Part shown: piece after piece, positions 52,204 through 64,000 of the stretch | Layout of the letters: every line of letters begins with the position of its first letter | How positions within the stretch are numbered: position 1 is the first letter of the stretch | Source of the DNA: Phalacrocorax aristotelis | Taxonomy: Eukaryota > Chordata > Aves > Suliformes > Phalacrocoracidae | Reading direction: 5' to 3' | Assembly (NCBI RefSeq): GCF_949628215.1 | Contig: NC_134279.1 | Coordinates: forward strand, 84,439,517 to 84,503,516 | DNA length: 64,000 nucleotides | Program-made: the position numbers and the translations under genes | Notes under the pieces: generated by a model | What the model was told of the DNA's origin: nothing | The model's database searches: none | What the model saw: the letters and a program-made list of their open reading frames with translations, nothing else

Positions 52204-55200
52204 CTGCGGGCAAGCAGGGCGAAGGGGGCTGCATTAGAGGGCATCGCCCGCCGCGGCCCCCGCCCGCCACGGCTCCGTGCCCCGGCACCCGCCTCCACCC
52301 TTGCGCCCTGCCACAAGACCCCCGGGGAGTTCAGCCCCCCGCACATCCCCAGGGCACGTCCCCGGGGAGCTCAGCCCTGCTGCACTCCTGAGGCCGCTGC
52401 TTGGGGGTGGCGCGTGGCGCATGTGGCAGGGGACCAGCCTGGTGTCGGCGGCTGCCATCCTGCAGCTGGAGGGGGTGGCAGCCCAGGGGAAGGGCAGGGG
52501 GCTCATGCGGGGCAGCTGCTGGCTGGGTGCAGAGTGGCTTTTGAGCTGTCGGCAGTTTTCTCCAGGGCCCCCGGCATTTCCCGGTGGGCAGATTTCCCAA
52601 GGTCACCGTGCGCCCCTGCGAGGGGACGTCCTGCGGGCATGCCCTTCAGGCTGCTCCTGCCCACCACCCTGCCCCTCAGAGGCTGTAAGTGTGGGGGGGT
52701 GGGGGCCGGATCTGTCCCAGGCAGCCCTTCTGCCTGCGGCAGTGTGGTCTGCAGCAGGGCATGTAGCACCGCACTACTAAACGCTGTGCCAGAGCATCCA
52801 GGGACGTCCTTCTGGAGAGACAGACAAACAGCCCCTGACCTGGTGGCAGCGGGGATCTTGGGATGGGTCACCCTCAGCTGATCCCCTGCACCTTCTTCCT
52901 TATCCAGCCTCAAAGCCTGGTGCTGCCTCTGCTTTTCTCTTGGGCTTGACTGTGCGTTTTGCTCTGTTTCACCCGCTTGCCAGAGCTCCTTTGCCCTAAA
53001 TGCCTGCCCTACACAAGGACAAACAGACTAAGTCCCTCCTGGGGAGCCGATCTGCTGCAAGGGGCCTCCGTAAGTGGCAAGGACTTGCTCCCAGCACCCT
53101 GCGCTGGTGGCACGCAGGCACCGGGCAGCGGGGGTTTCTTGCGACAGAGTCCCTGCCTCGGGAGCGCCATCAGTGGCGATTCCTGTCACTGCCCCGCAGG
53201 AGCGGTGGCACTGCTGCAAGGGCTGGCCATCCTCGGCAAGGCAGCTGTGCGCCCAGCGCGGAGGGGAGGCCAGATGAAGGCTCCGGACACGCTGGGCACC
53301 CTGTAGTCACTGGCCACAGCAGCACGCCTCCCTTGCTCTCATCCCCTCGCTGCAGTGCTGCGATGTGCTCCCCCGAGCAGGGTACAGCTTCTGGTGGGGC
53401 TGCTCCGTCCCCGTGGGGCTGCAGGGTCCCTCCAAGCTCAGGCTAACACATGCCGAGGCTCTGCCTGTGACCTGCCCGGGGCGGGGAGCCGGCCAGCTGC
53501 CCTGGCTGGGGCTGGTGCTGATGCAGGGGGGTGAGCACAGGGTCTGTGGGACCCCAGTTAGCACTGAGCCCCCAGAGAGGGGCTGTCCATCCCTGGGGCC
53601 AGGGTGTCTCGTCCTGCCGCTACTGCCACCAGCACTGCACCTGGACCCGGCGGGCTGACAGCTGCTGCAGCATCAGGCGGTGGCGCAAGGTGCAAGGGCT
53701 GTGCTGCTGCCTGTCACACCACTAGTGATGCCAGGAATTAGGGTCTGGGTAGCTAAAGGGGGTCTGTGCACCCCCCGCCGAAGCCCTCGTGTTTCCTGCA
53801 AGTGCCGGAGCCCTCTGGTGTCCCCGCAGCACCCCGCAGCGCGCAAGCTGGCTGCTGGTGGCCACATGCTGCGATGCTTCCTCACGCAGAAAGTGCCCTG
53901 ATCTCACACCAGCCACGTCCCATCGGATCAGCGAGGTGCTGCGGCGTGTGCCTGGAACCATGCACGTGGTGCAGCCGCCCCACACATGGGGAGCACCCCA
54001 TGAGCCCCACGTGGCATGCTAACACTTCCTGTCACCTTCCATCACCTCCTGCGAGGACACCGATTGTGCCCAGTTATTTCTAGCAAAAAGGGTGAGCTGT
54101 GGCAGCAGCCCCTTAGCAGGGGGGCAGCGTGGGGAGGGACCCCAACTTCCCAGCACAGACGCAGAGGAAGGGCTCAGGGCCGCTCTGGGGGTGCACAGCT
54201 GGTGCGTTCGTGCGTGGCCCTGGGACAGGGTGCAGGTGGGCACGTCTGCTCACTCCTGCGGGCGATCCCCGAGGGCCGGTGCCGGGAGCGCTGCCGCAGC
54301 TCCTGGTGCGCTCCACACTTGGTGCTGCCCCCGCTCCCCTGTCCTGTGTCCTGCGTCCCAGCAGAGCCAGTTTTCATCACGCGGACGGCAGCAAAGCCCA
54401 GAGGGAGTCCCCAGCAGGAGCCTGGCAATTACAGGGAGCCACCTCCCCCAGACGTGGCATCTCTCCCCACCGCAGTGCCGCGTGGAGACAGGCTCGTCAG
54501 ACCCAATTAGCACTGACGTCCCCCACCAGCTACTGTGAGGGAGTTTGTGGTGCAAATAAGCAGAGCACAAGAGAGGCAGGCGCAGCACTGCCGTGGCGGC
54601 ACGGGCACGCAGGGCAGCTGGCGCAGGGGGTGTGAGGATGCCGGTGCACAGCGGGGACCAGCGCCGGGGCACCCCCAGCCTGGAGGTGCCTGGAGGAGAG
54701 TGTGTCCACCCCATGCACAGACGTTCACAAAAGCACAGTGGGGCAGCAGCTAAACCGCCCCGCGCGCACGCTGTGGTGGGCTGCTCGGTGCCAGCTCTGT
54801 GCACCGCATCTTGCCCTTCCGAGTGCTAGCAGAAGCAGCCTAATTAACAGCAAAATGAGAACACGGCTGGCCAGCCACCTGCACATGCACAGAGGGAGAC
54901 AGCAGGCTGCACGGCCAGCGGGGCAAACGGACACCCACGGATGCCTGGCTGGGCAGCTGCCCGATTCCCACAGGGCTGACAGGGAGAGGGCCTCAGCGAC
55001 ATCACTGCCTGCACCAGGAGGGCATGAGATGCCCTTCCCAGAGACCGAATGGGGTCTGAGGAGGGAGGGCAGTGGAGGAAAGTGCTTCCACACCCCAACC
55101 CAGTCCTGCCACCGGGGAAGCAGAGTGGAGACCCGGCGGCCCCGGACCCCAGCGAGGGGCAGGGACTCCCTGTGCGACTGGCAGCCTGTCTACAGCATCT

Positions 55201-58200
55201 GTGTGAAGCTGGCACAGGGACAACAAGCTGCAGCCTGGACTCCGAGCGAGCGAGCAGGCCCACCCATCAGCCACTAATGAGGCTTCCCCCAATATATTGC
55301 TTTTACAGAAGATGAATGCTCTGCCACTGAACTGGAGCAGCTCTCCTTCCAGCTGCAGCCAGTCAGCTGTCCTTCATGAAAATCACCCTACCTACTCCCT
55401 GTGCGCCGAGCCCTGCCTGAGCACAGTGGGCACCCCCGCCGTGCTAGCACCCGCGCCCCCCCCAAACCCGTCACTGGGGTGTCCCAGCACGCCGGCTGCC
55501 AGCCATGTCCAGGTGCGCCTTCAGCGAGCTGCCTGGCACGGGGCTGGCAGGGCAGACGTGTGACCATGCCCCGGCACGGCGTGCCCTGCGGGGGGAGGTG
55601 CCTTTAGGGCCACGAAGAGAGCTGCGAGGAGAGAGGGGAGGCTGCAAGCTCATGGCTGGAGCATGCCGCTGGTGGGGAGCAGCCTGTGAGCCCCGTCTGA
55701 GGACTCCCTGCAGAGGAAGGGGGTCACCCAGCAAAGACAGAAATCATCCAGGGGCAGGCAGCTGCACCGCGTGGCCCTCAGCACAGCCCACGCTCAGGCT
55801 CTGACTCAAACAGCATCTCTGTCCCTGCTGCCCCATCCTGCCTGCCCCGGTGCAGCAGCCCAGCCGCCGGGGCTGGGGTCAGGGCCCCCCTGCTTGGCCT
55901 CGGCCGTGGCAGAGCCTGGGGCACGGCAGGCCTCCGGGTCCGGCCAAGGCACGGGAATGCGTCACCGGCTCTGCCACGTCCCCGACTCTGCCTGGGCTGC
56001 CAGGTTACCCTGCGCTGGCCAAAGCGCTGATGAGCACACTGCTGTGTCCCCGGGGGAGCGTGGTTGCTCTCTGGGCCCCAGGCTGTGAGGTGGGGCTGCG
56101 TTTTGCACCAATCTCTCTTTCGGCATGACAGGCGCCGCTGTCTTCTCTCCGGTCCCATGGAGCCTCCCAGCAGGTACAGGGGCCTTGGCAATGGCCTGTC
56201 TATATGTGGTGCCCCCAACGCCCGTGAGTGGTCTGTACATGGTGCCCTGGGTTTGTGTCTGTCCTAAGGCATCAGATGCATTTCTGCGACAGAGCACTCC
56301 TCCACTATGAGGGACAGGAAAGGAAAAGCCGCAACTGTGTTAGCACCACATCCCGCCAGGGGCAGCTCAGACCTGGACAGGGCGAGACCCTGCAGCCTCT
56401 TGTGGCTCGGGGTGCCCTGAGCATCCATCCTGCCACGGGGACAGGAGATGGAGCGCAGGCAGGCAGGTCCCCGCCATCTCCCAGCATGGTCCCCAGGAGT
56501 GAAGACTTGCAACTCCGCCACACCTCTGCTTTGTAGCCAGATTAGGAGTCTGAGGGGTGCAGGAGAGCAGGAGCCCCGGCTGGGAACATGCAGGGAGCCA
56601 GAGCTGGCTCTTACCTGTAGATGATGCAGGCACAGTCCCGGCAGGTCCCGCAGTTCGCGATGTCTTGCCCTGTCCGGTACGAGTGTCGCCTGTGACAGAG
56701 CAGAAGTGCTGTGAGCCTGGAGACCTGGCCTTGGTCTGTCTGCCTGTGCCTCCCCAGCCACCCCCAGGCCCCTCATCTGCCTCTTGAGCTCATACTCCAG
56801 CAAGCAGGAGCCAGGACTCAGCTCCTCTCCTCCCTGTGATGCAGCTCCTGTCCTCCTTGGGATCCAGCTCCTCTCTTCCCTGGATCCCAGCTCCGCTCCT
56901 CCTGAGAGGTGCCGTTTGATGCCAGGCCAAGTGCAGCTCTGCAGATTTCTCAGATGGTTGCAGACTAGAGACAGGCACAGCAGAAGCCCCGAATCCTTCA
57001 TCCTTCCTTTCATCTCCATCCCAGAGCTGTACCTCATGCCCATGGCCATCCCAGGCCACTGTGCATCTCCCCACACATGCTGCCACAGAGGGAGTGAGAC
57101 CGTGGGCAGCACGAGGTCTGTGCGGGGGCACTCACAGCACACAGCAGTAACCTGACAGATGGGCAGAGGGAGATGCTCCAGACTAATCACCAGCCTACGC
57201 CAAACTTGGGGTTTATCTCTTTTTGATGCTTTTGTACCAGAGAAGCATCCTCCTCCAGGGAAGGTGCACGGGACTCAAATTGAGCTGACGAGCCCCAAAT
57301 CTAAGCTCGACCCAAAGCAGTCCTCCTCCCTCATCTACACAGAAGGCATCTGCACCCTGAATGTTTCTGCTGCTGGTGCTGAACACCAGCCCCAGCGCAT
57401 CCGCAGGCCAGCTGCACACACCGTGCTGTCCCGCTCAGCGAATGCCAGCTGTCTGCCCTGCCGCCCTCCCGCCCGGAGCACCCCAGGGTGCTCTGCGCTC
57501 TGATCCCCCCATGCACGCGGAGTGTCCCCTGCGGCCCCACCGCCAGCTGGCAGCACGTCCCAGCTCCTGCCACCCTGCGAGCGCGGGGTGCCCACGGGCC
57601 GCAGCGTCCCGGCGTCCCAGAGGCTGGGCAGCCGCGGGGTGCCAGGGACCAGCAGCGAGCCTTTTGCCCAGCCGCAGCGCCGGCCCGATGCTCCCCTGAG
57701 CTCGCAGCCTCCACGCACGGCCACTGGCTGGCTTTGGCTGCCAGCAGGAGAGCCGCCACCTCCCCGGGGAAGTGGTCCACCGACGTCCCTCCTTGCTTAG
57801 CAGCCTGCAGCTTCTCTGGATGGAGCTTGAGTGCTTTGGCTTTGCAGCCCTCCCGTGCCCTCAGGGCGCCGGGGCTGTGCCGGGGCAGTGCCGGGGAGCT
57901 GCCCGTGGACCCCCAGCACCCCAGCACTGCCAGTGGGCGCTCCCCGGTGGTGCCGCAACACTGGTTGCTGTCAGAGCTGTAAGAAAAGAGCCCTATGAAA
58001 TGCTTTTGGTCACCCTTGCAGACTCCATCTCCACATCTCCATGGCCACTCTTAGGCAGTGCAGGCTGCAGCTTTTGGGGGACAGCTGAGAAGACACCCCC
58101 ATGTCCCACATAGCAGCCACATTTTCCTGTTTAATCTTCCTCCTGTTACTCGACCTTGATCATGATTTCCCTCAGTACTCAAAAACTAGGTCTTTTAATG

Positions 58201-61200
58201 CACCAAATTATATATTACAATTGGGATTATACTCTTAGCACATAAATTAGATCATGATACCTTTTTTATATATATATATGGTACATATATATGTGTGTGT
58301 GTGGGGGGGGTATCTAATGTATAAACTGCACCTCTCTACCATGATGACATCTAATCCTGAGATAGGCGTTTGGTGTAGGATGTTGCTGGCAGTAGGCGCC
58401 TGGTCCCCGCAAGGACACGTTACGCTGTGAGCGGCGTCAGGGCTGGTGGCACCGCTCCGGTGCATGGCGGGCGCCTCAGAGCCACCGCGCGCCTGCAGGA
58501 CGCTGACCCATGGCAAATGAGGCCATGCAGTTCCTCAGCATCGGGACACTAGGATAATTTTTTATGCGATTTCCTATCCCATTCCTTATGTCTCCGGGCG
58601 TCTTGTTTGCTCATTTGACTGTAACAGTATGCAGAGCCGAGATCTTAATTAAGCTGCCCACAGTGAAGATAAATCAGCTTCCCAAGCAGACAAACTCAAT
58701 TCTGAGCGCAGGAGCAAACCTGCCCTCTCAACAGGCACTGGTCTGCACATGCCCTCGCCGTAGCCGGCAGGGACAAGGCTCGGCACAGCCACGGCACAAC
58801 CGCGGGTCTGCGAGCGCCCCAGAGGACACCACAGGCGGGGGGGTGACTCACTGGCCTTTCCCCTCTGAGCAGCTGCACAGCCCCTGGGGGCAGCAGACCC
58901 TTGTGCCACCCCGACAGTGAGGGGCAAGTGGGATGTGCCGGGGCCTGCCCGGCGAGGGGCAGAGCAGGGTGTGCCGGGGGCTGCCCGGCGAGGGGCCGAG
59001 CGGGCTGTGCCGGGGGTCTGCCCGGCGAGGGGCAGAGCAGGGTGTGCCGGGGGTCTGCCCGGCGAGGGGCAGAGCGGGCTGTGCCGGGGGTCTGCCCGGC
59101 GAGGGGCAGAGCGGGCTGTGCCAGGGGTCTGCCCAGCGAGGGGCAGAGCAGGGTGTGCCGGGGGCTGCCCGGCGAGGGGCAGAGCAGGGTGTGCTGGGGG
59201 CTGCCCGGCGAGGGGCAGAGCAGGGTGTGCCGGGGCCTGCCCGGCGAGGGGCAGAGCAGGGTGTGCCGGGGGCTGCCCGGCGAGGGGCAGAGCGGGCTGT
59301 GCCAGGGGTCTGCCCGGCGAGGGGCAGAGCAGGGTGTGCCGGGGGTCTGCCCGGCGAGGGGCAGAGCGGGCTGTACCAGAGGCCTGCCCAGCGAGGGGCA
59401 GAGCAGGGTGTGCCGGGGGCTGCCCGGCGAGGGGCAGAGCAGGGTGTGCCGGGGGCTGCCCGGCGAGGGGCAGAGCGGGCTGTGCCAGGGGTCTGCCCGG
59501 CGAGGGGCAGAGCAGGGTGTGCCGGGGGTCTGCCCGGCGAGGGGCAGAGCGGGCTGTACCAGAGGCTGCACCCTGACGCCCAGCAGAGGCAGCAGCAATC
59601 GTGGAAGGAGCGAACCCCATCCTGGCCCTGGCTGGAGCTCCTGGCACTGCTCTCAGGTCCCCATCCATGGAGGCCGGAGCAGCACGGCCACAAGAAGCAC
59701 TTTTTCAGTGCTTTGCACTGGCGGGATGCTGGACTCCTCGGGGAGCCAGGGTGTGCTGAGCTGCTGGTGCTGCTTCTCTTTTGGGGCTAACAGGGCCAAG
59801 CCCCAGACCATGCTCTTCCCCTCCGGTGCGGTCACCTGTGCCGTGCTGGGGCAGGAGCAGCCAGGGCACGCACACAGCCGACTGGGGCAGGCAGCTCCCA
59901 CGCGGCCAGGGGAAATGGGTGCTCAGAGCACAGGGAAGGGCCCGTGGGGGTCAGTGCCCCAGGGCTGCCAGCACCTCCTGGCCAGGACAGGCACACACGG
60001 GCTGCACCCACAGTTTGCATCAGGGACGGAGCACGGCGCTGCACGCCCCACCTAAACGCCTGTATGGGCTTACATGCTCTTGCTAATGCCTCCGTGGGAT
60101 CCAAACCTCCTCCGTTGCCCCTGATTGGAAGGAGGTACTTAGCAGTCATGTTTTAGATAAAACAATTAATCACGTGCGCAGGCACCAGGCCCAGGACTAC
60201 CAGGAGCTGCCCGGCTGGCAGGTCCAGGTCTCCTGTGTGCCACCCTGCCTCCCCAAAACCACACGCCAAGTCAGACATACCAATACTGCTGCGGCACACA
60301 CCGCGCTCGGTGTCCCTGGCAGGCTGGGTCCCTCTCCACCTGTGAGGCCAGCCTATCGAGCTCTCTCGTCCCAGTGCCCCAGGCTGTCCCCGCACGGCTG
60401 AAGCTCAGCACGGCTCTACCAGAAATGCTGCCCACTGTAAGCAGTGCAAGGGATGCCCTGCAGCACCACGGTCCCCAGCACCCCAGGGCCACCTTGCAGA
60501 CAGACGGGTCACTGTGGGCAGGATGGGCCAAGCCGTGCTGCTCTGCACGGAGCCCCACAGGCTGTCCCTCTGGCCCAGGTGCTCCCAGCGTGGGCACCCA
60601 GGCAAAGCTGACGGCTGGCCAAGGGGAATTGTGGCAGGGGCTTAATGGGAATATCCTGACCCACGGCCACTGGTTGGTACCACAAAGGCTGTGTGCACAT
60701 CACTATTCATGGCTTCTTTCCCTGCGAGGAGCAGAGGGCATGAGCTGCACGAGCACTACAGAGTGGGAGCACGTTTTTTCACCCTGAGGGTGGTCAAACA
60801 CTGGGACAGGGGCCTGAGAGGTGGGGGATCTCCATCTGCCCCAGCTGCAGCTGGGCAAGGTCCCAAGCAGCCTGTCCGGGCTGCACCCACCTTCGGTGGA
60901 CATTGGACCACAGACCTCCAGCGGCCCCCTTCCCACCAGCCCCGCTCTGAGAGGTGGCACAAGGGCAGCAGCTTTGCCTGTGCTTCAGTTACAGCCAACA
61001 TGGGCTTCGTTAGTGGTAATGACGGGATTGTTGCACTACCCTGGTGGGAGCTGCTGTCTCAAGGTGTGGGGAATATGCCCCAATGCCCCAGACGGTTTTA
61101 CAGGAGGGTGCCAGGACCGCTATGGAGTGAGCAGCTCATCGCATCTCTGGGGAGGTTGGTGGCCCTTGTGTGATTTGAGTTTGGCGGGTCTCAGCTCTGG

Positions 61201-63392
61201 ACCGTCACTGACTAACCTCTAACACCTTGCTCTGTTTGGCAAATCTAGCTGGGAGGCCAAGGAAAACTGCCCAGGGGATGCCCTGGGCCACTGCCCGTGG
61301 AGCGGGTCCTGCACAGGGCAGTGCAGGATGGGCGTGTGTGGGCAACATCCCTGGGGCACAGACACGTCAGTCACTGAGGCACCGGCTGGTGAAGGTGTGC
61401 CTTAGATAACTTGAAAGATGGGGCTGAAAGCAGGCATGAGAAATAGGGAGGCTGTCCCTGGGGAATGGCAGCTGTCCCCAGGCCGTCCTCCATGCCTGGC
61501 CTGAGACCGCAGTCAGGATGTGACATCCCAGGTCTCCAATCCCAGTGACCGATGGGCACCTCAGCTGCGCCAGAGCCCAGCAGGGGCCACAGCTCCCCTC
61601 ATCCCCCTGGCCTGCACCCCCCTGCACCGCTTCCCTGGGCACGGGGAGGGCACCGTAGGCACATGGAGAACAAGCCAGGGTGCGTAAGATCAAGGCGCAG
61701 TGTCATATGTGCATGGACGGCAGCTCTAAGCTTCTCAGAGGGAAATGTGTCTCTGAGGCGGCAGCACCCAAATCTCTGGCAGCCCCCCATCCTCCATCCA
61801 CAGCCCCCAGAGCGACATCATCCCCCCCAGCCCCCACCTCTGTCCCCGCCTGCTCACCCATCCCGTTGGGCCTCCTTCTTCTCCAGGTCCTGGATGACGT
61901 CCAGCAGCACCCGGATGGTTTGTTGGCTGGTCTCCAGCACCCCTTCCAGGGACTGCAGCTGGGACTGCAGGTCCCCCTGCTCCCCAGACCCCTGGGGGCC
62001 CTCTCCCTGAGATGTCCGCGTGTCCTCGTCCCCCGCTGGTGGTCCCACTGGACCCTTGGCCGCCACCACCAGCTGCAGAAGGTCCTGGATGTGGCGCAGT
62101 GTCTCCGACTGCTCGGCAGTGAGGCAGGGTTGCCCATGCCAGGGGACCTCCAGTGCCCGCCCGGCCGGCTGCATCCCCAGACCGGGGCCCTGTGGGGTGG
62201 GGGGCAGCGGCTCCCCAGACCCCTCCGGTCCTGCCAGGCCGTGCCCAGGCTCAGCAGCGCGTAGCTGGCTGCAGGTGCCGCGGGGGTCCGGATGGCTGAG
62301 CGCAGCTGGTGCCTTCTCCGGTGTGGTGGTGGCAGAGCCGCGCCAGCCCGGCGCTGGTGGGATGGGGGCTGGTGGGGTGCAGCAGGGCCCCCCCCAAGGT
62401 GTGCCGCAGAGCTGGTGCTGGGGTGGTGGTGGGTCCTGCGGGGGGTTGCCCTGAGCTGGCTGGTGGAGGCCGTGGGTGTCCGTGGCAGGGACGGTCTGCT
62501 GGCGGTGCAGCAAGGGCTGGGGCGGTGGGTGTCCGTGGGGCAGGCTCCGCTCTGAGTCGCTCCGTCCCAGCCCCCGCAGTTCGGTGGCTGGCCGGGGCTG
62601 ACCACAGGGCACGGAGGCCGGGCGTGGGGGGGCCCCACGGCTCCCCCCAGGGTTTCTGCGGAGCCGGGCGCAGGCAGGGGGTGGCAGGCAGGGCTCTGGG
62701 GTGCAGCTCCGCACCGGCGAGGTGCAGTGGGCAGCAGGGCACCCAGCTGTGCCCGGATAAGGGGGACAGGGATCCCTGGGCGGTGGCGGTGGCACACGGC
62801 ACACCGCGGCGTGCTGGGGGAGGGCTGTGGCATGGTCATGCACAGGAACGCTGCTGGGTGCCCGTGGGGGCACAGCCCAGCTGGCGCCGGTGGGCACGGC
62901 CCGCCTTGGGCACCAGGCACTCCCCACGGTGGCAGGCAGCACCACGTCCACGGCCACGTCACAGACGCTCTTGCTGTGGGGCTGGCAGGCTGGAAAGGGC
63001 TTCTGGAGGCTGGGGGAGGTCTGGATGGCGGTGCTCATGCACACCTTCCTGGGCATGGGCAGCGTCAGCGAGCCCGGCTGGGCCTGGGGCCAGCTCCGCC
63101 GTGAGGCACAGAGAGCCGCCCGCTCAGGGGTGTCCCTGGGGGGCGGTGAGGCACGTGGGGTGTTGGGGCCGGGGGTGGCCGTGGGCTCCGGGGTGGGGCT
63201 GGCTGCCTGCCCCGCGCTGCCCTCCACCAGGTCCTTGAAGCGGACCTGCTGCGTGCGGTTGCGCCGGCGCTTGAGGCGGCTCTCGATGTCGGGCGAGTCG
63301 CGGTTGAGCAGCACCGAGCGCACCGTCATGGCTTTCTCCTGGCCGCCCTCGCCGGCGGGGGCCGGGCCGGGAAGGGGCTCTCGGCTGACCAT
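52002..63392 (-). CDS. INSYN2 (FAM196) family protein, INSYN2B-like (complete, 3 coding exons)
   Basis: Coding exons in gene order 63392-61858, 56689-56615, 52203-52002: 1812 nt, 603 residues, GT-AG and in phase. Conserved islands: VRSVLLNR (24-31), QVRFKD (49-54), STAIQTSPSLQK (120-131), a coiled coil of about 475-512 with QQTIRVLLDVIQDLEKKEAQ, SYRTGQDIANCGTCRDCACI, and a C-terminus KKSRRKCFWFL. Between them lies a long Pro/Ala-rich, poorly conserved segment. As recalled, INSYN2A is a gephyrin-associated inhibitory postsynaptic protein and INSYN2B its paralogue. The AIQTSP, LLDVIQ and RRKCFWFL forms favour INSYN2B. The opposite strand to DOCK and position in its intron repeat the INSYN2A/DOCK1 and INSYN2B/DOCK2 nesting. 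The alternative start Met22 (63329) aligns better with the family start, so the first 21 residues are uncertain. Confidence 0.9.
52204..56614. other. INSYN2B-like intron 2 (also DOCK intron 27)
   Basis: GC-rich. No gene or repeat recognised. Confidence 0.65.
56615..56689 (-). CDS. INSYN2B-like coding exon 2
   Basis: 75 nt, Cys-rich: RHSYRTGQDIANCGTCRDCA then CIIY. Nearly invariant in the INSYN2 family; acceptor tctgtcacag, donor gtaaga. Confidence 0.93.
58267..58310. repeat. (TA)n-(TG)n-G8 microsatellite
   Basis: TA repeats, an interrupted TACATATATA stretch, TG repeats, then eight G. Confidence 0.95.
58931..59566. repeat. minisatellite of about 17-18 units, 36-37 bp
   Basis: Unit GTGTGCCGGGGGCTGCCCGG followed by CGAGGGGCAGAGCAGG. 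37-bp forms have GGTCTGCC in place of GGCTGCC. Unit has no stop codon in any frame, giving spurious frames of 219-384 codons on both strands. Confidence 0.97.
60735..60890 (+). mobile_element. CR1 LINE fragment near the 3' end
   Basis: TTTTTTCACCCTGAGGGTGG, TCAAACACTGGGACAGG, TGAGAGGTGGGGGATCTCCA and GGGCAAGGTCCCAAGCAGCC match the CR1 3' UTR block around the cACTGGcACAGGtTGCCCAGAGAGGT core. No tail is present. Confidence 0.7.
61858..63392 (-). CDS. INSYN2B-like coding exon 1
   Basis: Residues 1-511 plus 2 nt. Holds VRFKD and IQTSP motifs, the Pro-rich middle and the coiled coil. Donor GATGG/gtgagc. Upstream, an acceptor tctgtccccacag at 63771-63783 suggests the 5' UTR part of this exon starts at 63770. 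Confidence 0.9.
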
Positions 63393-64000
63393 GGCTCAGG
63401 GCCCCGTGGCCGCTGCTCTGCAGCAGGGTGCTGCAGCGGGGCGTGGGAGGCCGAGCACCGGTGGCCAGAGCCCTGGGCTTCGCCCTTCCCCGGAGCTGCC
63501 CGGGGCAGTGGGCGGCCTCATCCCATGCCACCGCGGAGAGGCGATGCTGCGTGGCAGGCGGGCGAGGGGCTGCTGGGCATGCTGCCTGTTGCCTGGCCCT
63601 ACAGCCCCCGGCACACCACGCCGGCAGCTCTGCCCGTCGCCATTCCTCCTCCACGGTGCCAGCAGCCCATGGTCCTGCCGCTGTCTGCCCTGGCTCAGTG
63701 TGGCCCGTAGCGGGCTGCCGGGGGTGCCAGGTGTGGGCCGCCCCTGCCCATGGCTCCTGGGCTCCCAGACCTGTGGGGACAGAAAGAGATGGGTGAGCCC
63801 TGGCCCCGCCGCCACAGCCCCCCGAGGACGGGTGCATCCCCGCACGCCGCGCTGCCCCGTGGAGCTGCTGGCCTCTGCCCACCTCTGCGCGCTCCCTCCG
63901 AGCCCCGCCATAACAAAACGCAAAGAGACAAGCTTTGATCTCCGGCGCTGCCTCTTCAGCACAAAGAGAGAGGGAAAAAAAAGAAACCCCTTTAGCATAA
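63393..64000. other. upstream of the INSYN2B-like start codon
   Basis: 63393-63770 is probably 5' UTR of the coding exon, judged from the acceptor at 63771-63783. Beyond that, intron or promoter; nothing else recognised. Confidence 0.4.

Larger units (their letters stand above)
56690..61857. other. INSYN2B-like intron 1 (also DOCK intron 27)
   Basis: Contains a TA/TG microsatellite at 58267-58310, an AT-rich patch at about 58110-58330, the ~36-bp minisatellite at 58931-59566 and a CR1 fragment at 60735-60890. Confidence 0.65.

Noticed and set aside
58649-60055. Long frames on both strands (219-384 codons) with LPLAGQPPAHPA- or ARRGAEQGVPG-type repeats
   Set aside because: They are translations of the 36-37 bp minisatellite in an intron.

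Overview
This is a GC-rich vertebrate nuclear window, most likely from a bird. It has multi-exon genes with GT-AG introns, CR1 retroposon ends carrying the avian/reptilian ATTCTATG tail (about 33175-33194), a strong CpG island and minisatellite-filled introns. The small introns and high GC fit an avian microchromosome, which is inference. There are no prokaryotic features. Nearly all long open frames are artefacts of GC-rich or tandem-repeat DNA; genes were found by joining exons at splice sites and comparing with families known from memory.

Layout: (1) 1-1162 is 3' flank with no supported gene. (2) 1163-8125, minus strand, is a complete DQX1 (DEAQ-box RNA helicase-like ATPase): 11 coding exons, 743 residues, plus a probable noncoding first exon ending at 8709. 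(3) 8400-10882 is a CpG-island promoter region lying head-to-head between DQX1 and the next gene. (4) 10883-48599, plus strand, holds the first 27 coding exons (930 residues: SH3, helical region, DHR-1, start of the armadillo-like region) of a DOCK-A guanine nucleotide exchange factor most like DOCK2. Its catalytic DHR-2 half lies beyond the window. (5) 52002-63392, minus strand, is a complete three-exon INSYN2/FAM196 family gene (603 residues), most like INSYN2B, which appears to lie inside the following DOCK intron.

The most interesting result is the combination. From memory, in mammals INSYN2A is nested antisense in DOCK1 and INSYN2B antisense in DOCK2; DHX32, the paralogue of DQX1, lies near DOCK1 on human 10q26, while DQX1 lies on 2p13 with no DOCK beside it. 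The window therefore looks like a third nested DOCK/INSYN2 pair next to DQX1: a candidate whole-genome-duplication paralogue set retained here and missing beside human DQX1.

Other structures: a ~1.4 kb array of 18/19-bp units in DOCK intron 18, a ~36-bp minisatellite in the INSYN2-like intron 1, a GC-AG intron, a possible in-frame cassette exon, a possible intronic polyadenylation site, a composite CR1 insertion, an intronic CpG-dense patch that is not GC-rich, and several AT-rich islands that may be conserved noncoding elements.
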